A stretch of 11,410 nt of DNA from Dehalococcoidia bacterium (GCA_028715025.1 JAQTLG010000024.1:1-11410), one strand, 5' to 3'. Positions 1 through 7,359 are shown, counted from the first letter of the stretch. A program made the numbers and translations. The notes: a model not told the origin generated them from the letters alone.

Positions 1-396
1 TTTCTAACTCTGTCGGACGTCACAGTCAGCAATCCAAAAGGCGGTAGAACAGCGGTTTCCCATCTGCATATATCTAAAAACAATATAATATTTGTAGCTC
101 AGTTCAGGAGCGCAACTCCCAACAAACCGCTCACAACCCATCCGTTAAGCCAGAAGTTGCCTGTGACAGTTATGGCCTATGCGGCCGGGGCTGCGACGAT
201 GCAGTTTAAGATCAACGGTTGTATCTATGTCGATAGCTGGGGTCATATCACCGATACGCTGGAAAGCGAAGAGCGTTTTATACCTCTGACACAGGCGAAG
301 GTGGAGCCCTCTATGCCCGGAAACCTTTCCCGTTTCGATTTTATTGCGCTGAACAAGGAGCGCATCGTAAGCATCGGCGAGATACCTGGCAAATAA
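1..396 (+). CDS. Hypothetical protein, C-terminal 131 residues (5' end outside window)
   Basis: The frame is open from base 1 to the TAA at 394-396, so this is the 3' end of a longer gene. There is no ATG in the first 156 bases of the frame; a TTG at 157 could be read as a start but has no ribosome binding site, and the open frame upstream argues against it. I do not recognise the family. The visible part is soluble in character, rich in beta-forming residues and without a membrane segment. It contains a stretch reading FKINGCIYVDSWGHITDT and ends IVSIGEIPGK. A 105-base gap separates it from the next gene on the same strand. That it is coding rests only on the long open frame at the window edge, so confidence is moderate. 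Confidence 0.55.
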   Translation, partial: FLTLSDVTVSNPKGGRTAVSHLHISKNNIIFVAQFRSATPNKPLTTHPLSQKLPVTVMAYAAGAATMQFKINGCIYVDSWGHITDTLESEERFIPLTQAKVEPSMPGNLSRFDFIALNKERIVSIGEIPGK

Positions 397-501
397 ATCG
401 CAGCCGCGCTTTATACGCTGGATATTCTGAAAAACCTGTATTTTGGTAGTCAGCGGAATTCAGACAGCTAAATGTTGTAAAATACCACCAGGGCGCTGGA
501 T

Positions 502-957
502 ATGACCGATGATGAGGTTCAATTAAAAAAATTACTGAGAGAGCTTTTCCGCAGCCAGTTGTTTGCTGCGCTGGCCACGCAGCAGCTGACACGCCCCTAT
601 AGCAACCTGGTCGCCTTCGTCGCCACAGATGACCTCAAGAACATAATATTCGCCACCAGGCGCGCGACCAACAAGTATTCAAATCTTCTTTCCAATAACA
701 ATGTCTCGATGCTGATCGACAATCGCACTAATCGGGATTCGGATTTCCGCAACGCCGTGGCGGTCACCGCCATAGGATTGGCTGAAGAAGTAAGAGGGAA
801 TCAGATAGATGATCTGCGCAGCCTTTACCTTATAAAGCATCACAACCTTGAGAAATTCGTCTATTCGTCTGATTCAGCGCTTTTTAAAATCAAGGTCAAA
901 AGATATTACATTGTGCGCAATTTCCAGGAAGTAATGGAACTTAAGGTGGAGGGCTGA
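502..957 (+). CDS. Pyridoxamine 5'-phosphate oxidase-like FMN split-barrel protein
   Basis: This 151-residue protein looks like a small member of the pyridoxamine 5'-phosphate oxidase-like flavin split-barrel superfamily. Visible signs are an N-terminal helix (LKKLLRELFRSQLFAALAT) leading into the first barrel strands, then YSNLVAFVATDDLKNIIFAT, then a basic segment ATRRATNKYSNLLSNNNVSMLID. That order of 'substrate strand, read-out strand, RATxKxxNL, VSMLID' is typical of the family, where the R/K-rich stretch contacts the flavin phosphate. The usual short chain suggests a homodimer binding FMN, perhaps a flavin reductase or heme/F420-related oxidoreductase; the substrate cannot be told from sequence. 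The ATG at 502 is the first start after an in-frame TAA at 478-480; only a weak purine stretch (AGGG at 490-493) precedes it. It lies 62 bases before rlmB on the same strand and may be cotranscribed with it. Confidence 0.8.
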   Translation: MTDDEVQLKKLLRELFRSQLFAALATQQLTRPYSNLVAFVATDDLKNIIFATRRATNKYSNLLSNNNVSMLIDNRTNRDSDFRNAVAVTAIGLAEEVRGNQIDDLRSLYLIKHHNLEKFVYSSDSALFKIKVKRYYIVRNFQEVMELKVEG

Positions 958-1019
958 GATATATTGTCCACAACGGCCGAAGAACCGGCGTTTGATGCGC
1001 CGCTGGCGGGCAGGTCGAA

Positions 1020-1766
1020 TTGGAGATAATCGAGGGAAGGAATCCCCTGATTGAGGCCCTCAAGGCCGGCCGGCCGGTCAGTAAGATATTGCTGGATAGC
1101 AATATTAGAAAGCACGGGGCTGTGGAACTGATTTTAAACCTGTCAAAGGCCAGAGGAGTACCCGTTGAATTCGTTGATAGGCGGATTATGGAAAAGCAGA
1201 GCTCCACAGGATCAAATCAGGGTGTAATCGCTTACGCCGAAGTAAAAGAATTTGTCGACCTGAGCGAACTGATCAACATCTCGCGGATCAAACCCGATAA
1301 GCCGTTATATTTGTTGCTGGATGGTATCGAGGATCCCCATAATCTGGGAGCCATATTGAGGACTGCCGAGGCCACAGGCGTTCATGGGGTCATTGTCCGT
1401 GAGCGGAGGGCTGCCGGTATTACGCCGGCGGTGATCAAGGCATCGGCAGGGGCTGTAGAGTACGTCAATATAGCCAGGGTAGCCAACATCTCCCAGGCCG
1501 TAGTTACACTCAAGAAAAACGGCATATGGGTTACAGGCATAGACATGAACGGGCAGGCCGATTACCGCACCATGGATTTCACGTTACCGTCGGCCATAGT
1601 GATCGGCGGCGAGGGTCAGGGCCTGTCGGATCTGGTACGGCGCAGGTGTGATTGGGTGGCCTCCATACCGATGAAGGGCAAGATCATGTCACTCAATGCG
1701 TCCGTGGCGGCTGCTGTGGTTATGTATGAAGCGCTCAGGCAAAGAGAGGGGCCGCTGCCGCGATAA
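1020..1766 (+). CDS. rlmB: 23S rRNA (guanosine-2'-O-)-methyltransferase RlmB / TrmH-SpoU family
   Basis: The 248-residue product is a SPOUT-class RNA 2'-O-ribose methyltransferase using S-adenosylmethionine. An N-terminal substrate-binding domain (about 1-75) opens with IIEGRNPLIEALKAG and contains the STGSNQGVIAY segment usual in RlmB. The knotted catalytic domain (about 95-240) carries all three SpoU motifs: NLGAILRTAEA with N108 and R114, IVIGGEGQGLS near 193-203, and PMKGKIMSLNASVAAAVVMYE from 217. The length matches the family. RlmB of E. coli methylates G2251 in the 23S P-loop; the present protein could instead be another TrmH-family RNA methylase, since substrate specificity is hard to assign. 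The start is a TTG at 1020; the frame has a TGA at 993-995 and no other start between, and the MEIIEGRNP beginning matches homologues. The ribosome binding site is weak (CAGG at 1011-1014). No clear terminator follows it in the 67 bases before the convergent sensor gene. Confidence 0.9.
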   Translation: MEIIEGRNPLIEALKAGRPVSKILLDSNIRKHGAVELILNLSKARGVPVEFVDRRIMEKQSSTGSNQGVIAYAEVKEFVDLSELINISRIKPDKPLYLLLDGIEDPHNLGAILRTAEATGVHGVIVRERRAAGITPAVIKASAGAVEYVNIARVANISQAVVTLKKNGIWVTGIDMNGQADYRTMDFTLPSAIVIGGEGQGLSDLVRRRCDWVASIPMKGKIMSLNASVAAAVVMYEALRQREGPLPR

Positions 1767-1833
1767 AACCTGGAATAAAAAGATAATAACTGTATCATTG
1801 ACTTAAGAGCCGATATGTTGCCATCGTAGAAGG

Positions 1834-4086
1834 TCAGAACGAGAAATCCTTCTCGCGGAATAGGCTAAGGCAGATGGCAGTTACGTCCTCATCATATAAA
1901 ACCCCGGCGTTTTCTGAGATCTCCTGCAGGGCCGCCTCTATGCCCAGACTGGGTCGGTAGGGACGGGGAGATGCCATGGCCTCGACTACATCGGCCACCA
2001 TCAGGATTCTGGCATCGATGCAGATATCATCTCCTTTCAGGCCGCGGGGGTAGCCCGAGCCATCCAGCCTCTCGTGATGCTGCAATGAAACTTCGGCAAC
2101 CGGCCAGGGGAACTCCACCGGCTTGAGCATCTCGTAGCTGCCCTGAGCATGTGTCTGGATAATCTGGCGCTCTATAGCAGTCAGCGTACCCGGCTTGCTG
2201 AGAATCTCCATCGGCACGTAGACCTTGCCTATATCGTGGATCTTTGCGGCTATCTCGATGCCTTCCAACTGTTCCTCAGACATCCCCATTTCTCCAGCTA
2301 TGGCGACGGCCAGCTTTGCAACACGCTCCTGGTGGCCTGCGGTATACGGATCTCTCATCTCGATTATGCGTGCCATGGCCGCTACTATATCGCGTACCGT
2401 CTTATGAAGCTGTTCAAGGCTGCGCACAACCCGCTCCCCCGTCTGCCTCAGGTAGCCGATCTCCTCATCCTGCGCCTCTTTTTCTGCGATCTCAGCCTTT
2501 CTATGTGTGGCGAGATCAATAAGCGTTGCCGATAATTGTCCCGTATCCTGCACCGGGCTCATATATACAACTACATCCCTGGTGGAGCCATCCCTGCAGA
2601 CGAGTTTGAAATCGAAAGTGCTGGGGGCGGATTCGGAATCGATCTGTCGCATCAGGTGATAGCGCTTCAGTCTGGGCTGATCATCGCCGGCCACAAATTC
2701 TATCCAGCTCTTCTTCCCCTCAATTTCCTCTTTTGAATAGCCGGATAGAACCTCGAAGCCGGTGTTGATTGCTGCTATCGTAGTGTCCTGATTAATTAAC
2801 ATGGCGGCAGTGGGAGCGATGTCGAACGGCATTGCAGGTTGTGCCGATTTTTCGCGTACTGAGGTTGCAGGCTGTGTCTCCGGTGCCACGTCTACAAATG
2901 GGTGTTCTTCCTGCGCGTCATCCACCCTGAAGCTGAGAATCAGGCAGGTCGGCGTTCCCAGTTCGTTATCTATCCAGGCGATCCTCATACGGCAGGGCAG
3001 TTCAGAGCCATCCTTTCGCTGCAGAGTAATTTCTATCTCTTTCTGCTGTTTATTGCTGACACAGTCCATGATGCTGGCCTGGATATCTCGAGGCTGCGAG
3101 TGAGGTATAAGACTCGCAAGGCTGTTCCCCAGCAAGTCCTCCTTTTTGCATCCAAGCATGAGCAGCAGCTTTCCTGATGTGTGTGTGATATGGCAGTCAA
3201 GGTCTGTTATGGCGACAGGCTCCAGCGAAAGATCGACCACCTGGCGATAAAGGCGTTCCTCTTCTTTTAAACCTTCCTCAATTCTTTTCTGCTCGGTTAT
3301 ATCCTGGAAGTGGACGATGAAATATGACGGACCAGCCTCGTTATCTCCGATAAGTGATATGCTCATGGCCACCCAAATAATTCGTCCGTCTCTGGCAATC
3401 AGCTGCCGCTGCACCGGTAATTCGGGTTTATCCAGTGAAAGGAAAAGCGACATGATATCGCCGCTGGCTTCCCGCTCTTTAGCCGGCAACATATCATCAT
3501 AACGGCTCTCAAGTATCTCTCTTTCCTCGTAACCAACCATGTCGCAGAAGGACTTATTGACCTTGAGGAAGATATTTTCCATGCTGATGATGGTGAGGCC
3601 GGTGGAGAGATCCTCGAAGGCCAATTGGAAGCGTCTTTCAGCCTCGCGCCAGGCTTTTTCTACCGAGTGGTGTTCCGTTATATCCAGCCAGTGGCCCAGC
3701 GTCAGCCAGTTGCCGCCATATTTGAAATAAGTAATCTTTTCGGCGATCCACCGCTGCTTGCCTTCTCGAGTGGTGATCTTAAACTCGTGGCTGGTGCCCT
3801 CGTCTTCTTCGAAGAAAGAGGCTATGTTCTGCTTTGGTTTCTGCCGATAGCGCGGATTGATCAGGCGCTGGTAGTCCTTGCCGGATAGCTCGTCCTGGCT
3901 GTAGCCGGTAATATGGCGGAACTCGATATTGGTGTAAATAAATTTACCATCGCGCGTGATATAAATGCCTGCAGGAGAGTTCCTGAAAAGGGCGGTACAT
4001 AATTCTGCCGCCGCCTCCGGCAATATTCTCAGGACATCTGTCCTGTCGGAAATCACGTCCATAAAATTGCTCCGGGTTACCTGCAT
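1834..4086 (-). CDS. Multi-PAS sensor protein with C-terminal HD-GYP phosphodiesterase domain
   Basis: This 750-residue protein has four PAS modules at roughly 28-138, 150-266, 275-388 and 420-528. Each of the first two ends in a DITE-type PAS/PAC hinge (DITEHH, DITEQK). A low-complexity linker lies near 390-420. A predicted helical/coiled segment (about 528-570) leads to an HD-GYP domain at about 575-745. Metal and signature residues are all present: H585 in YTAGHQERVA, H617-D618 in HDIGK, H646, H670-H671 in HHERLDGSGYP, and D699 in MVADVVEAM. HD-GYP enzymes hydrolyse cyclic-di-GMP to pGpG or GMP, so this is likely an active phosphodiesterase whose activity is tuned by PAS ligands, cofactors or redox state. 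There is no signal peptide or membrane span, so it should be cytosolic; no receiver or kinase domain is present. The ATG at 4084-4086 is supported by a strong Shine-Dalgarno AGGAGG (4091-4096, read on the - strand) four bases upstream. It is divergent from the binding-protein gene. Confidence 0.93.
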   Translation of the reverse strand: MQVTRSNFMDVISDRTDVLRILPEAAAELCTALFRNSPAGIYITRDGKFIYTNIEFRHITGYSQDELSGKDYQRLINPRYRQKPKQNIASFFEEDEGTSHEFKITTREGKQRWIAEKITYFKYGGNWLTLGHWLDITEHHSVEKAWREAERRFQLAFEDLSTGLTIISMENIFLKVNKSFCDMVGYEEREILESRYDDMLPAKEREASGDIMSLFLSLDKPELPVQRQLIARDGRIIWVAMSISLIGDNEAGPSYFIVHFQDITEQKRIEEGLKEEERLYRQVVDLSLEPVAITDLDCHITHTSGKLLLMLGCKKEDLLGNSLASLIPHSQPRDIQASIMDCVSNKQQKEIEITLQRKDGSELPCRMRIAWIDNELGTPTCLILSFRVDDAQEEHPFVDVAPETQPATSVREKSAQPAMPFDIAPTAAMLINQDTTIAAINTGFEVLSGYSKEEIEGKKSWIEFVAGDDQPRLKRYHLMRQIDSESAPSTFDFKLVCRDGSTRDVVVYMSPVQDTGQLSATLIDLATHRKAEIAEKEAQDEEIGYLRQTGERVVRSLEQLHKTVRDIVAAMARIIEMRDPYTAGHQERVAKLAVAIAGEMGMSEEQLEGIEIAAKIHDIGKVYVPMEILSKPGTLTAIERQIIQTHAQGSYEMLKPVEFPWPVAEVSLQHHERLDGSGYPRGLKGDDICIDARILMVADVVEAMASPRPYRPSLGIEAALQEISENAGVLYDEDVTAICLSLFREKDFSF

Positions 4087-4147
4087 CCGCCCTCCTGTGA
4101 TCCCTTGCCCGTAATCGATACAGGGAATAACCAGACTTTACCCGACT

Positions 4148-4176
4148 ATTTTACATTGATTGCCTCAATCAGTAAA
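4148..4176 (-). promoter_or_regulatory. Predicted sigma70-type promoter for the PAS/HD-GYP gene
   Basis: Read on the - strand, a -35 box TTTACT (4171-4176, 4 of 6 to consensus) and a -10 box TAAAAT (4148-4153, 5 of 6) are separated by exactly 17 bases. The start of transcription would be near 4141, giving a leader of about 55 bases that contains the AGGAGG ribosome binding site. The spacer includes most of the TGATTG-CCT-CAATCA inverted repeat. Confidence 0.45.
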
Positions 4177-4206
4177 AAATTACATCTGATAAGCATGGTT
4201 AGGAAA

Positions 4207-4215
4207 TGCTATAAT
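4207..4215 (+). promoter_or_regulatory. Predicted extended -10 promoter for the binding-protein gene
   Basis: A perfect TATAAT at 4210-4215 is preceded by TGC (4207-4209), forming a textbook extended -10 element (TGnTATAAT). No good -35 box lies 16-19 bases upstream, which is typical for extended -10 promoters. Transcription would begin near 4222, leaving a leader of about 44 bases that contains the GGGAG ribosome binding site at 4255-4259. Confidence 0.55.
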
Positions 4216-4265
4216 GATGACATCCACATGCAGAAACTGGCAATGAGTTTGCCCGGGAGTTTATT

Positions 4266-5444
4266 ATGAGAACAGCTTTCCTGACTCTGGTTATCATAGC
4301 GGCATTGGCCCTGTGTATGAGCCCGGCCTGTGTTTCACAGCAGGCATTGCCGGCGGAGATACCCATCGGCTGTGTTTTATCTCTCACCAGCACACCAACT
4401 GCTGGCCCCAACCTGGTTAAGGCCGCCCAGCTTGCAGTGGATGAGATCAATGAGCGAGGAGGCCTGGATGGCAAAAAGCTCCGCCTTGTCATAGAGGACC
4501 AGGGGCCTTCTGCGGCTACCGCGCTATACGCGATTCATAAGCTGGTTGAAGAACAAAATGTTCAGGTTATAGTAGGCTGCGACAACAGCGAAGCTGTTAT
4601 GACGGCAGGCCCATATCTGGAGAGCAAAGGGGTGTTGCTCATATCTCCATCAGCAACGTCAAGCGCCCTCTCCGGTTACAGCTGGTCTAAGTGGACTTAC
4701 AGAACCTGCCCCAGCGATTCTTTGCAGGGGGGTGTTGTTTCCATGCTCATTAAAGATAGGGGCTATAAAAAGGTTGCCATACTTGTCCAGGATACGGTTT
4801 ATGGCAAAGGGATTGAGACTATGGCCCGAGATTATTTAAAGGGCGATGCGGAGATCGTGGCATCCCTGGCTTATGACCCTGCCAAGCTAAGCTATCTGTC
4901 AGAGCTTAATACAATTAAGGAAGCCGGGCCGGATTGCGTGCTGCACGTTGGGCTGTACGCCGATGGATCTGTTGTCTATGCGCAGGCGCTCAAGACCGGC
5001 TTAGATAATCTACCCTGGATAACGGTGAACGGTTCTTACGACATGCCACTGGATAAGTATCTCGATGCCGCCAAGTTTATGGAAAAGGCTGTGACGGGAA
5101 CTGTGCCGGTGCCGGACAAGGGGTCCGTTGTTTACAAAGCTTTCGCCTACAACTTTAATAATGCTTATCAGTTCGCCCCCACAGTTTATTGTGATAACAC
5201 CTATGACAGTATCAAACTGATCGCATTAGCCCTGCAAAAGGCTAATACCTATAACGGGGGCGCGATCCGGGATGCCCTGCTGGCTGTCGGTAATAATTAT
5301 GTCGGGGCCAGCGGTTCCATCACTTTCAGTCCATCCGGCGAACGAATTGCGGGAAGCTATGGCATCTGGAAGGTCGTGATGAAGGGAACCCAGTACCAAT
5401 ATACCATTACAGATGACATAATCAGCCTGGTCAAACCTGAATAA
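4266..5444 (+). CDS. Branched-chain amino acid-type ABC transporter substrate-binding protein (Peripla_BP_6)
   Basis: The 392-residue product is an exported solute-binding protein of the LivJ/LivK, type I periplasmic-binding fold. An N-terminal signal (MRTAFL, then a hydrophobic run through about residue 18) ends in MSPAC. Cys22 may be lipidated, although proline and serine at -2 and -3 make a poor lipobox, so simple Sec cleavage is also possible. The mature part starts IPIGCVLSLTSTPTAGPN and continues with AAQLAVDEINERGGLDGKKL, LVIEDQGPS, and LISPSATSSALSG. These are the characteristic first-lobe strands and the ligand-contacting SPSATS segment. The second lobe includes KKVAILVQDTVYGKGI. It would capture an amino acid, amide or related small ligand outside the membrane. 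No permease or ATPase gene is adjacent, so it is an orphan here, either sharing a transporter encoded elsewhere or acting in sensing. The start is set by GGGAG (4255-4259) six bases before the ATG. Confidence 0.92.
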   Translation: MRTAFLTLVIIAALALCMSPACVSQQALPAEIPIGCVLSLTSTPTAGPNLVKAAQLAVDEINERGGLDGKKLRLVIEDQGPSAATALYAIHKLVEEQNVQVIVGCDNSEAVMTAGPYLESKGVLLISPSATSSALSGYSWSKWTYRTCPSDSLQGGVVSMLIKDRGYKKVAILVQDTVYGKGIETMARDYLKGDAEIVASLAYDPAKLSYLSELNTIKEAGPDCVLHVGLYADGSVVYAQALKTGLDNLPWITVNGSYDMPLDKYLDAAKFMEKAVTGTVPVPDKGSVVYKAFAYNFNNAYQFAPTVYCDNTYDSIKLIALALQKANTYNGGAIRDALLAVGNNYVGASGSITFSPSGERIAGSYGIWKVVMKGTQYQYTITDDIISLVKPE

Positions 5445-5472
5445 GACAGATGATGCCGGATGGGATCAGCAT

Positions 5473-5504
5473 AGCCGCATTGAGCGGCTTACGTATTTCT
5501 TTTG
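5473..5504 (+). terminator. Possible intrinsic terminator after the binding-protein gene
   Basis: A six-base-pair GC-rich stem AGCCGC (5473-5478) / GCGGCT (5484-5489) with loop ATTGA is followed by a broken T-rich tract (TTACGTATTTCTTTT). It lies about 30 bases after the TAA of the binding-protein gene. The T tract is interrupted, so efficiency may be modest. Confidence 0.4.
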
Positions 5505-5543
5505 GTGCGTGTATATCTTGGTGGTGGCCAATACCTTCCAGTA

Positions 5544-5813
5544 TCAGTGCGGCGCGCTGTCAGATGAGAAATGGGGATAGTCCTGGGTTATGACGAATTT
5601 TGCCCACTTTCCTATGTGGCCGTATTGTAAGTGGCATTTCTGGCAGAGTATGACACAGTTATGTAGCGAAGTATCGCCGCCCAGCTCGGACGGTTTCTTA
5701 AGGTGCGCGTAGCCGGAATCGACTTCTATCGCACTGCCGCAGTACGCACAAACCCTTTTCTGCCGTATGAAGGCCTTGTCTTTAATGTCCTGAGCGAATT
5801 CCTTGGGGCTCAT
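5544..5813 (-). CDS. Small HNH endonuclease-family protein
   Basis: This 89-residue protein is an HNH-type zinc-finger nuclease fold. A CAYC pair (C22, C25) and a CQKCH pair (C57, C60) would hold the structural zinc. The HNH residues are H37 in AHLKKPSELGGD, N52 in SLHNCVILC, and H61 in the CQKCH end. The HxxPxxxGG spacing followed by N and CxxCH is the usual pattern of stand-alone HNH proteins related to the McrA group. Such small proteins cut DNA or RNA in phage, restriction and repair settings, but many have no known role, and no partner gene points to a function here. It follows the maturation-protease gene by 69 bases on the same strand and could be read from that transcript. No strong ribosome binding site precedes the ATG (an AAGG lies about 13 bases upstream). 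Confidence 0.82.
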   Translation of the reverse strand: MSPKEFAQDIKDKAFIRQKRVCAYCGSAIEVDSGYAHLKKPSELGGDTSLHNCVILCQKCHLQYGHIGKWAKFVITQDYPHFSSDSAPH

Positions 5814-5882
5814 TTTTCAAGTTTACCTTAAACTGACTGCAATTCTAAATCAATGTAATTTAAGCATAACCGGTAACCTATT

Positions 5883-6347
5883 TCAATCCGGCCGGTCGAT
5901 CTCGCTTTTCACAGCCCGGATAATAGCAGGTAATTTCGCCTCTATAACGGGTGAAAGGCGAAGGCCGTGAGATATATCGGCGGGCTCGATGCCGATCACG
6001 GTTACCTGCGGAGGCTGCTGTCCGAGTTGTCTCATTAGTTTCAGGCTGTCGAGTATGCCCATCCCGTGCAAAGAGGTTGTTGTCCCGTCAGCTATATTTT
6101 CTTCGCGCAGTTCAAGGTGGTAAATATAGCCGGGGTGCCCGCCGCCCCGTAGCGCGTCCACAATAATTAGCCTGCCAACATCGTCGTCTAATAGAGAGAT
6201 AAGGTCCGGACTGGTACCTCCGTCGATAAGGCGAATGCCGCTGTATTTACCTTGTCCCTGCATCTCCATAACGGCGCGTACGCCGATGCCGTCATCGCGG
6301 CAGAGCAGATTGCCGATGCCAAGTACCATAATGCCAGGCTTCTTCAT
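5883..6347 (-). CDS. Hydrogenase maturation protease (HyaD/HybD/HycI family)
   Basis: The 154-residue protein is a nickel-sensing endopeptidase that removes the C-terminal tail of a [NiFe]-hydrogenase large subunit after the metal centre is complete. The fold marker VLGIGNLLCRDDGIGVRAV (8-26) is present. The predicted nickel-binding set is D19, D64 (in IIVDALRGG) and H94 (in TTSLHGMG), aligned with E16/D62/H93 of E. coli HybD. Aspartate in the first position is what HycI has, whereas HybD has glutamate. The LLGQQPPQVTVIGIEP-like stretch (residues 106-121 here read RQLGQQPPQVTVIGIE) is common to HupD/HyaD/HoxW forms, so the exact subclass is open. The length is normal. Its ATG lies 7 bases after the hypE stop, so translation is probably coupled, and no independent promoter is seen. 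The substrate hydrogenase is not in the window. Confidence 0.92.
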   Translation of the reverse strand: MKKPGIMVLGIGNLLCRDDGIGVRAVMEMQGQGKYSGIRLIDGGTSPDLISLLDDDVGRLIIVDALRGGGHPGYIYHLELREENIADGTTTSLHGMGILDSLKLMRQLGQQPPQVTVIGIEPADISHGLRLSPVIEAKLPAIIRAVKSEIDRPD

Positions 6348-6354
6348 GTATTGC

Positions 6355-7359
6355 TCAACATATGCGCGGCAGTATCTCCCCGACCGGCATATCGACGATG
6401 CGCGATGAACCTATGCTGGTTTTCATTACCACCCTGCCCCTGTGCTCGGTCGTCACTTCGCCGATGACCACTGCCTGCCGGGCGTATTTGTTCTTCTTCA
6501 TGGCTGACAGGACTTTGCCGGAATCAACTTCAGTCACCGTGGCAACCAGCTTGCCCTCGTTGGCTATATAGAGGGGATCGAGTCCCAGCAATTCGCACGC
6601 TCCACGTACACCATCGCAAACCGGGATTTTATCCTCTTCTATGGTAATGCCGACATCTGACTGTTTGGCGAATTCGTTGAGGGTGGAGGCCAGCCCTCCC
6701 CGGGTGGGATCGCGGAGGCTATGTATATTTTTACTGACTGAAAGCATTACCGATACCAGATGGTTCAGGGGGGCACAGTCGCTGGTCACCGGAAGGGAAA
6801 GATGCAGACCCTCGCGCTGGCTCATCACCGCCATCCCGTGTTCACCGATGCCCCCGCTCAGGATTATTTTGTCGCCCGGCCTGGCGTTGGAGCCGGATAT
6901 ATCTGTGCCATATTCTATCAGACCGATGCCTGATGTATTGATGAACAGGCGGTCTGCCTTGCCGTGATCCACAACTTTAGTGTCGCCTGTAACTATCTGG
7001 ACACCTGCTTCCACAGCGGTATCCTTCACTGATGCCATAACTTGCCGCAGGTCATCGATATCCAGCCCCTCTTCTATTATCAGAGCCAGGCTTATATAGA
7101 GAGGCCTTGCTCCGCTCATGGATAAATCATTGACCGTGCCGCAGACAGCCAGTCTGCCGATATGCCCACCTGGAAAGAAAATAGGATTGACCACATAGCT
7201 GTCGGTGGTGAATGCCAGTTTGCCTGACATGTTCAGCACGGCTGAATCGTCCATACGTGCGAGCACTGGATTCATAATAGATGGCGCCAGCACTTTGGAG
7301 ATGAGATCGTGGCTCAACCGGCTGCCGCTGCCGTGGGCCAATAAAATCTTTTCACCCAT
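6355..7359 (-). CDS. hypE: Hydrogenase expression/formation protein HypE (carbamoyl dehydratase)
   Basis: HypE (334 residues) accepts a carbamoyl group from HypF on its C-terminal cysteine and dehydrates it with ATP to a thiocyanate, which is passed to the iron on HypC-HypD. It belongs to the PurM/AIR-synthase-like ATPase family. Visible hallmarks are AHGSGSRLSHDLI at the start, MDDSAVL, FTTDSYVV, PGGHIGRLAVCGTVNDLSMSGA, and the nucleotide-binding VTGDTKVV and SLRDPTRGGLASTLNEFA segments. The chain ends with the required ProArgIleCys tail, placing the acceptor cysteine at 334 immediately before the TGA. The gene overlaps the hypD stop by eight bases (ATGGGTGA), indicating translational coupling. 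It is full length with no damaged motif. Confidence 0.97.
   Translation of the reverse strand: MGEKILLAHGSGSRLSHDLISKVLAPSIMNPVLARMDDSAVLNMSGKLAFTTDSYVVNPIFFPGGHIGRLAVCGTVNDLSMSGARPLYISLALIIEEGLDIDDLRQVMASVKDTAVEAGVQIVTGDTKVVDHGKADRLFINTSGIGLIEYGTDISGSNARPGDKIILSGGIGEHGMAVMSQREGLHLSLPVTSDCAPLNHLVSVMLSVSKNIHSLRDPTRGGLASTLNEFAKQSDVGITIEEDKIPVCDGVRGACELLGLDPLYIANEGKLVATVTEVDSGKVLSAMKKNKYARQAVVIGEVTTEHRGRVVMKTSIGSSRIVDMPVGEILPRIC

Larger units (their letters stand above)
4087..4265. promoter_or_regulatory. Divergent regulatory region between HD-GYP sensor and binding-protein genes
   Basis: This 179-base AT-rich gap holds the promoters of both neighbours. An inverted repeat TGATTG / CAATCA with a CCT spacer (4157-4171) lies between the two predicted transcription starts. 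It falls inside the spacer of the leftward promoter and upstream of the rightward one, so a protein bound there could influence both genes. The existence of the repeat is seen directly; its use as an operator is inference. Confidence 0.5.

Noticed and set aside
478..483. TAAAAT as a -10 box for the flavin-barrel gene
   Set aside because: There is no acceptable -35 box at 16-19 bases and no extended -10 TG; in AT-rich intergenic DNA this match alone is not enough.
2149..3888. Several + strand open frames of 60-128 codons inside the HD-GYP gene region
   Set aside because: They are shadows of the long - strand gene, whose PAS and HD-GYP motifs are unmistakable; the shadow translations show no recognisable domain.
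5814..5882. Promoter or terminator between the protease and HNH genes
   Set aside because: Only a short ACCGGT palindrome and poor hexamer pairs are present; nothing convincing.
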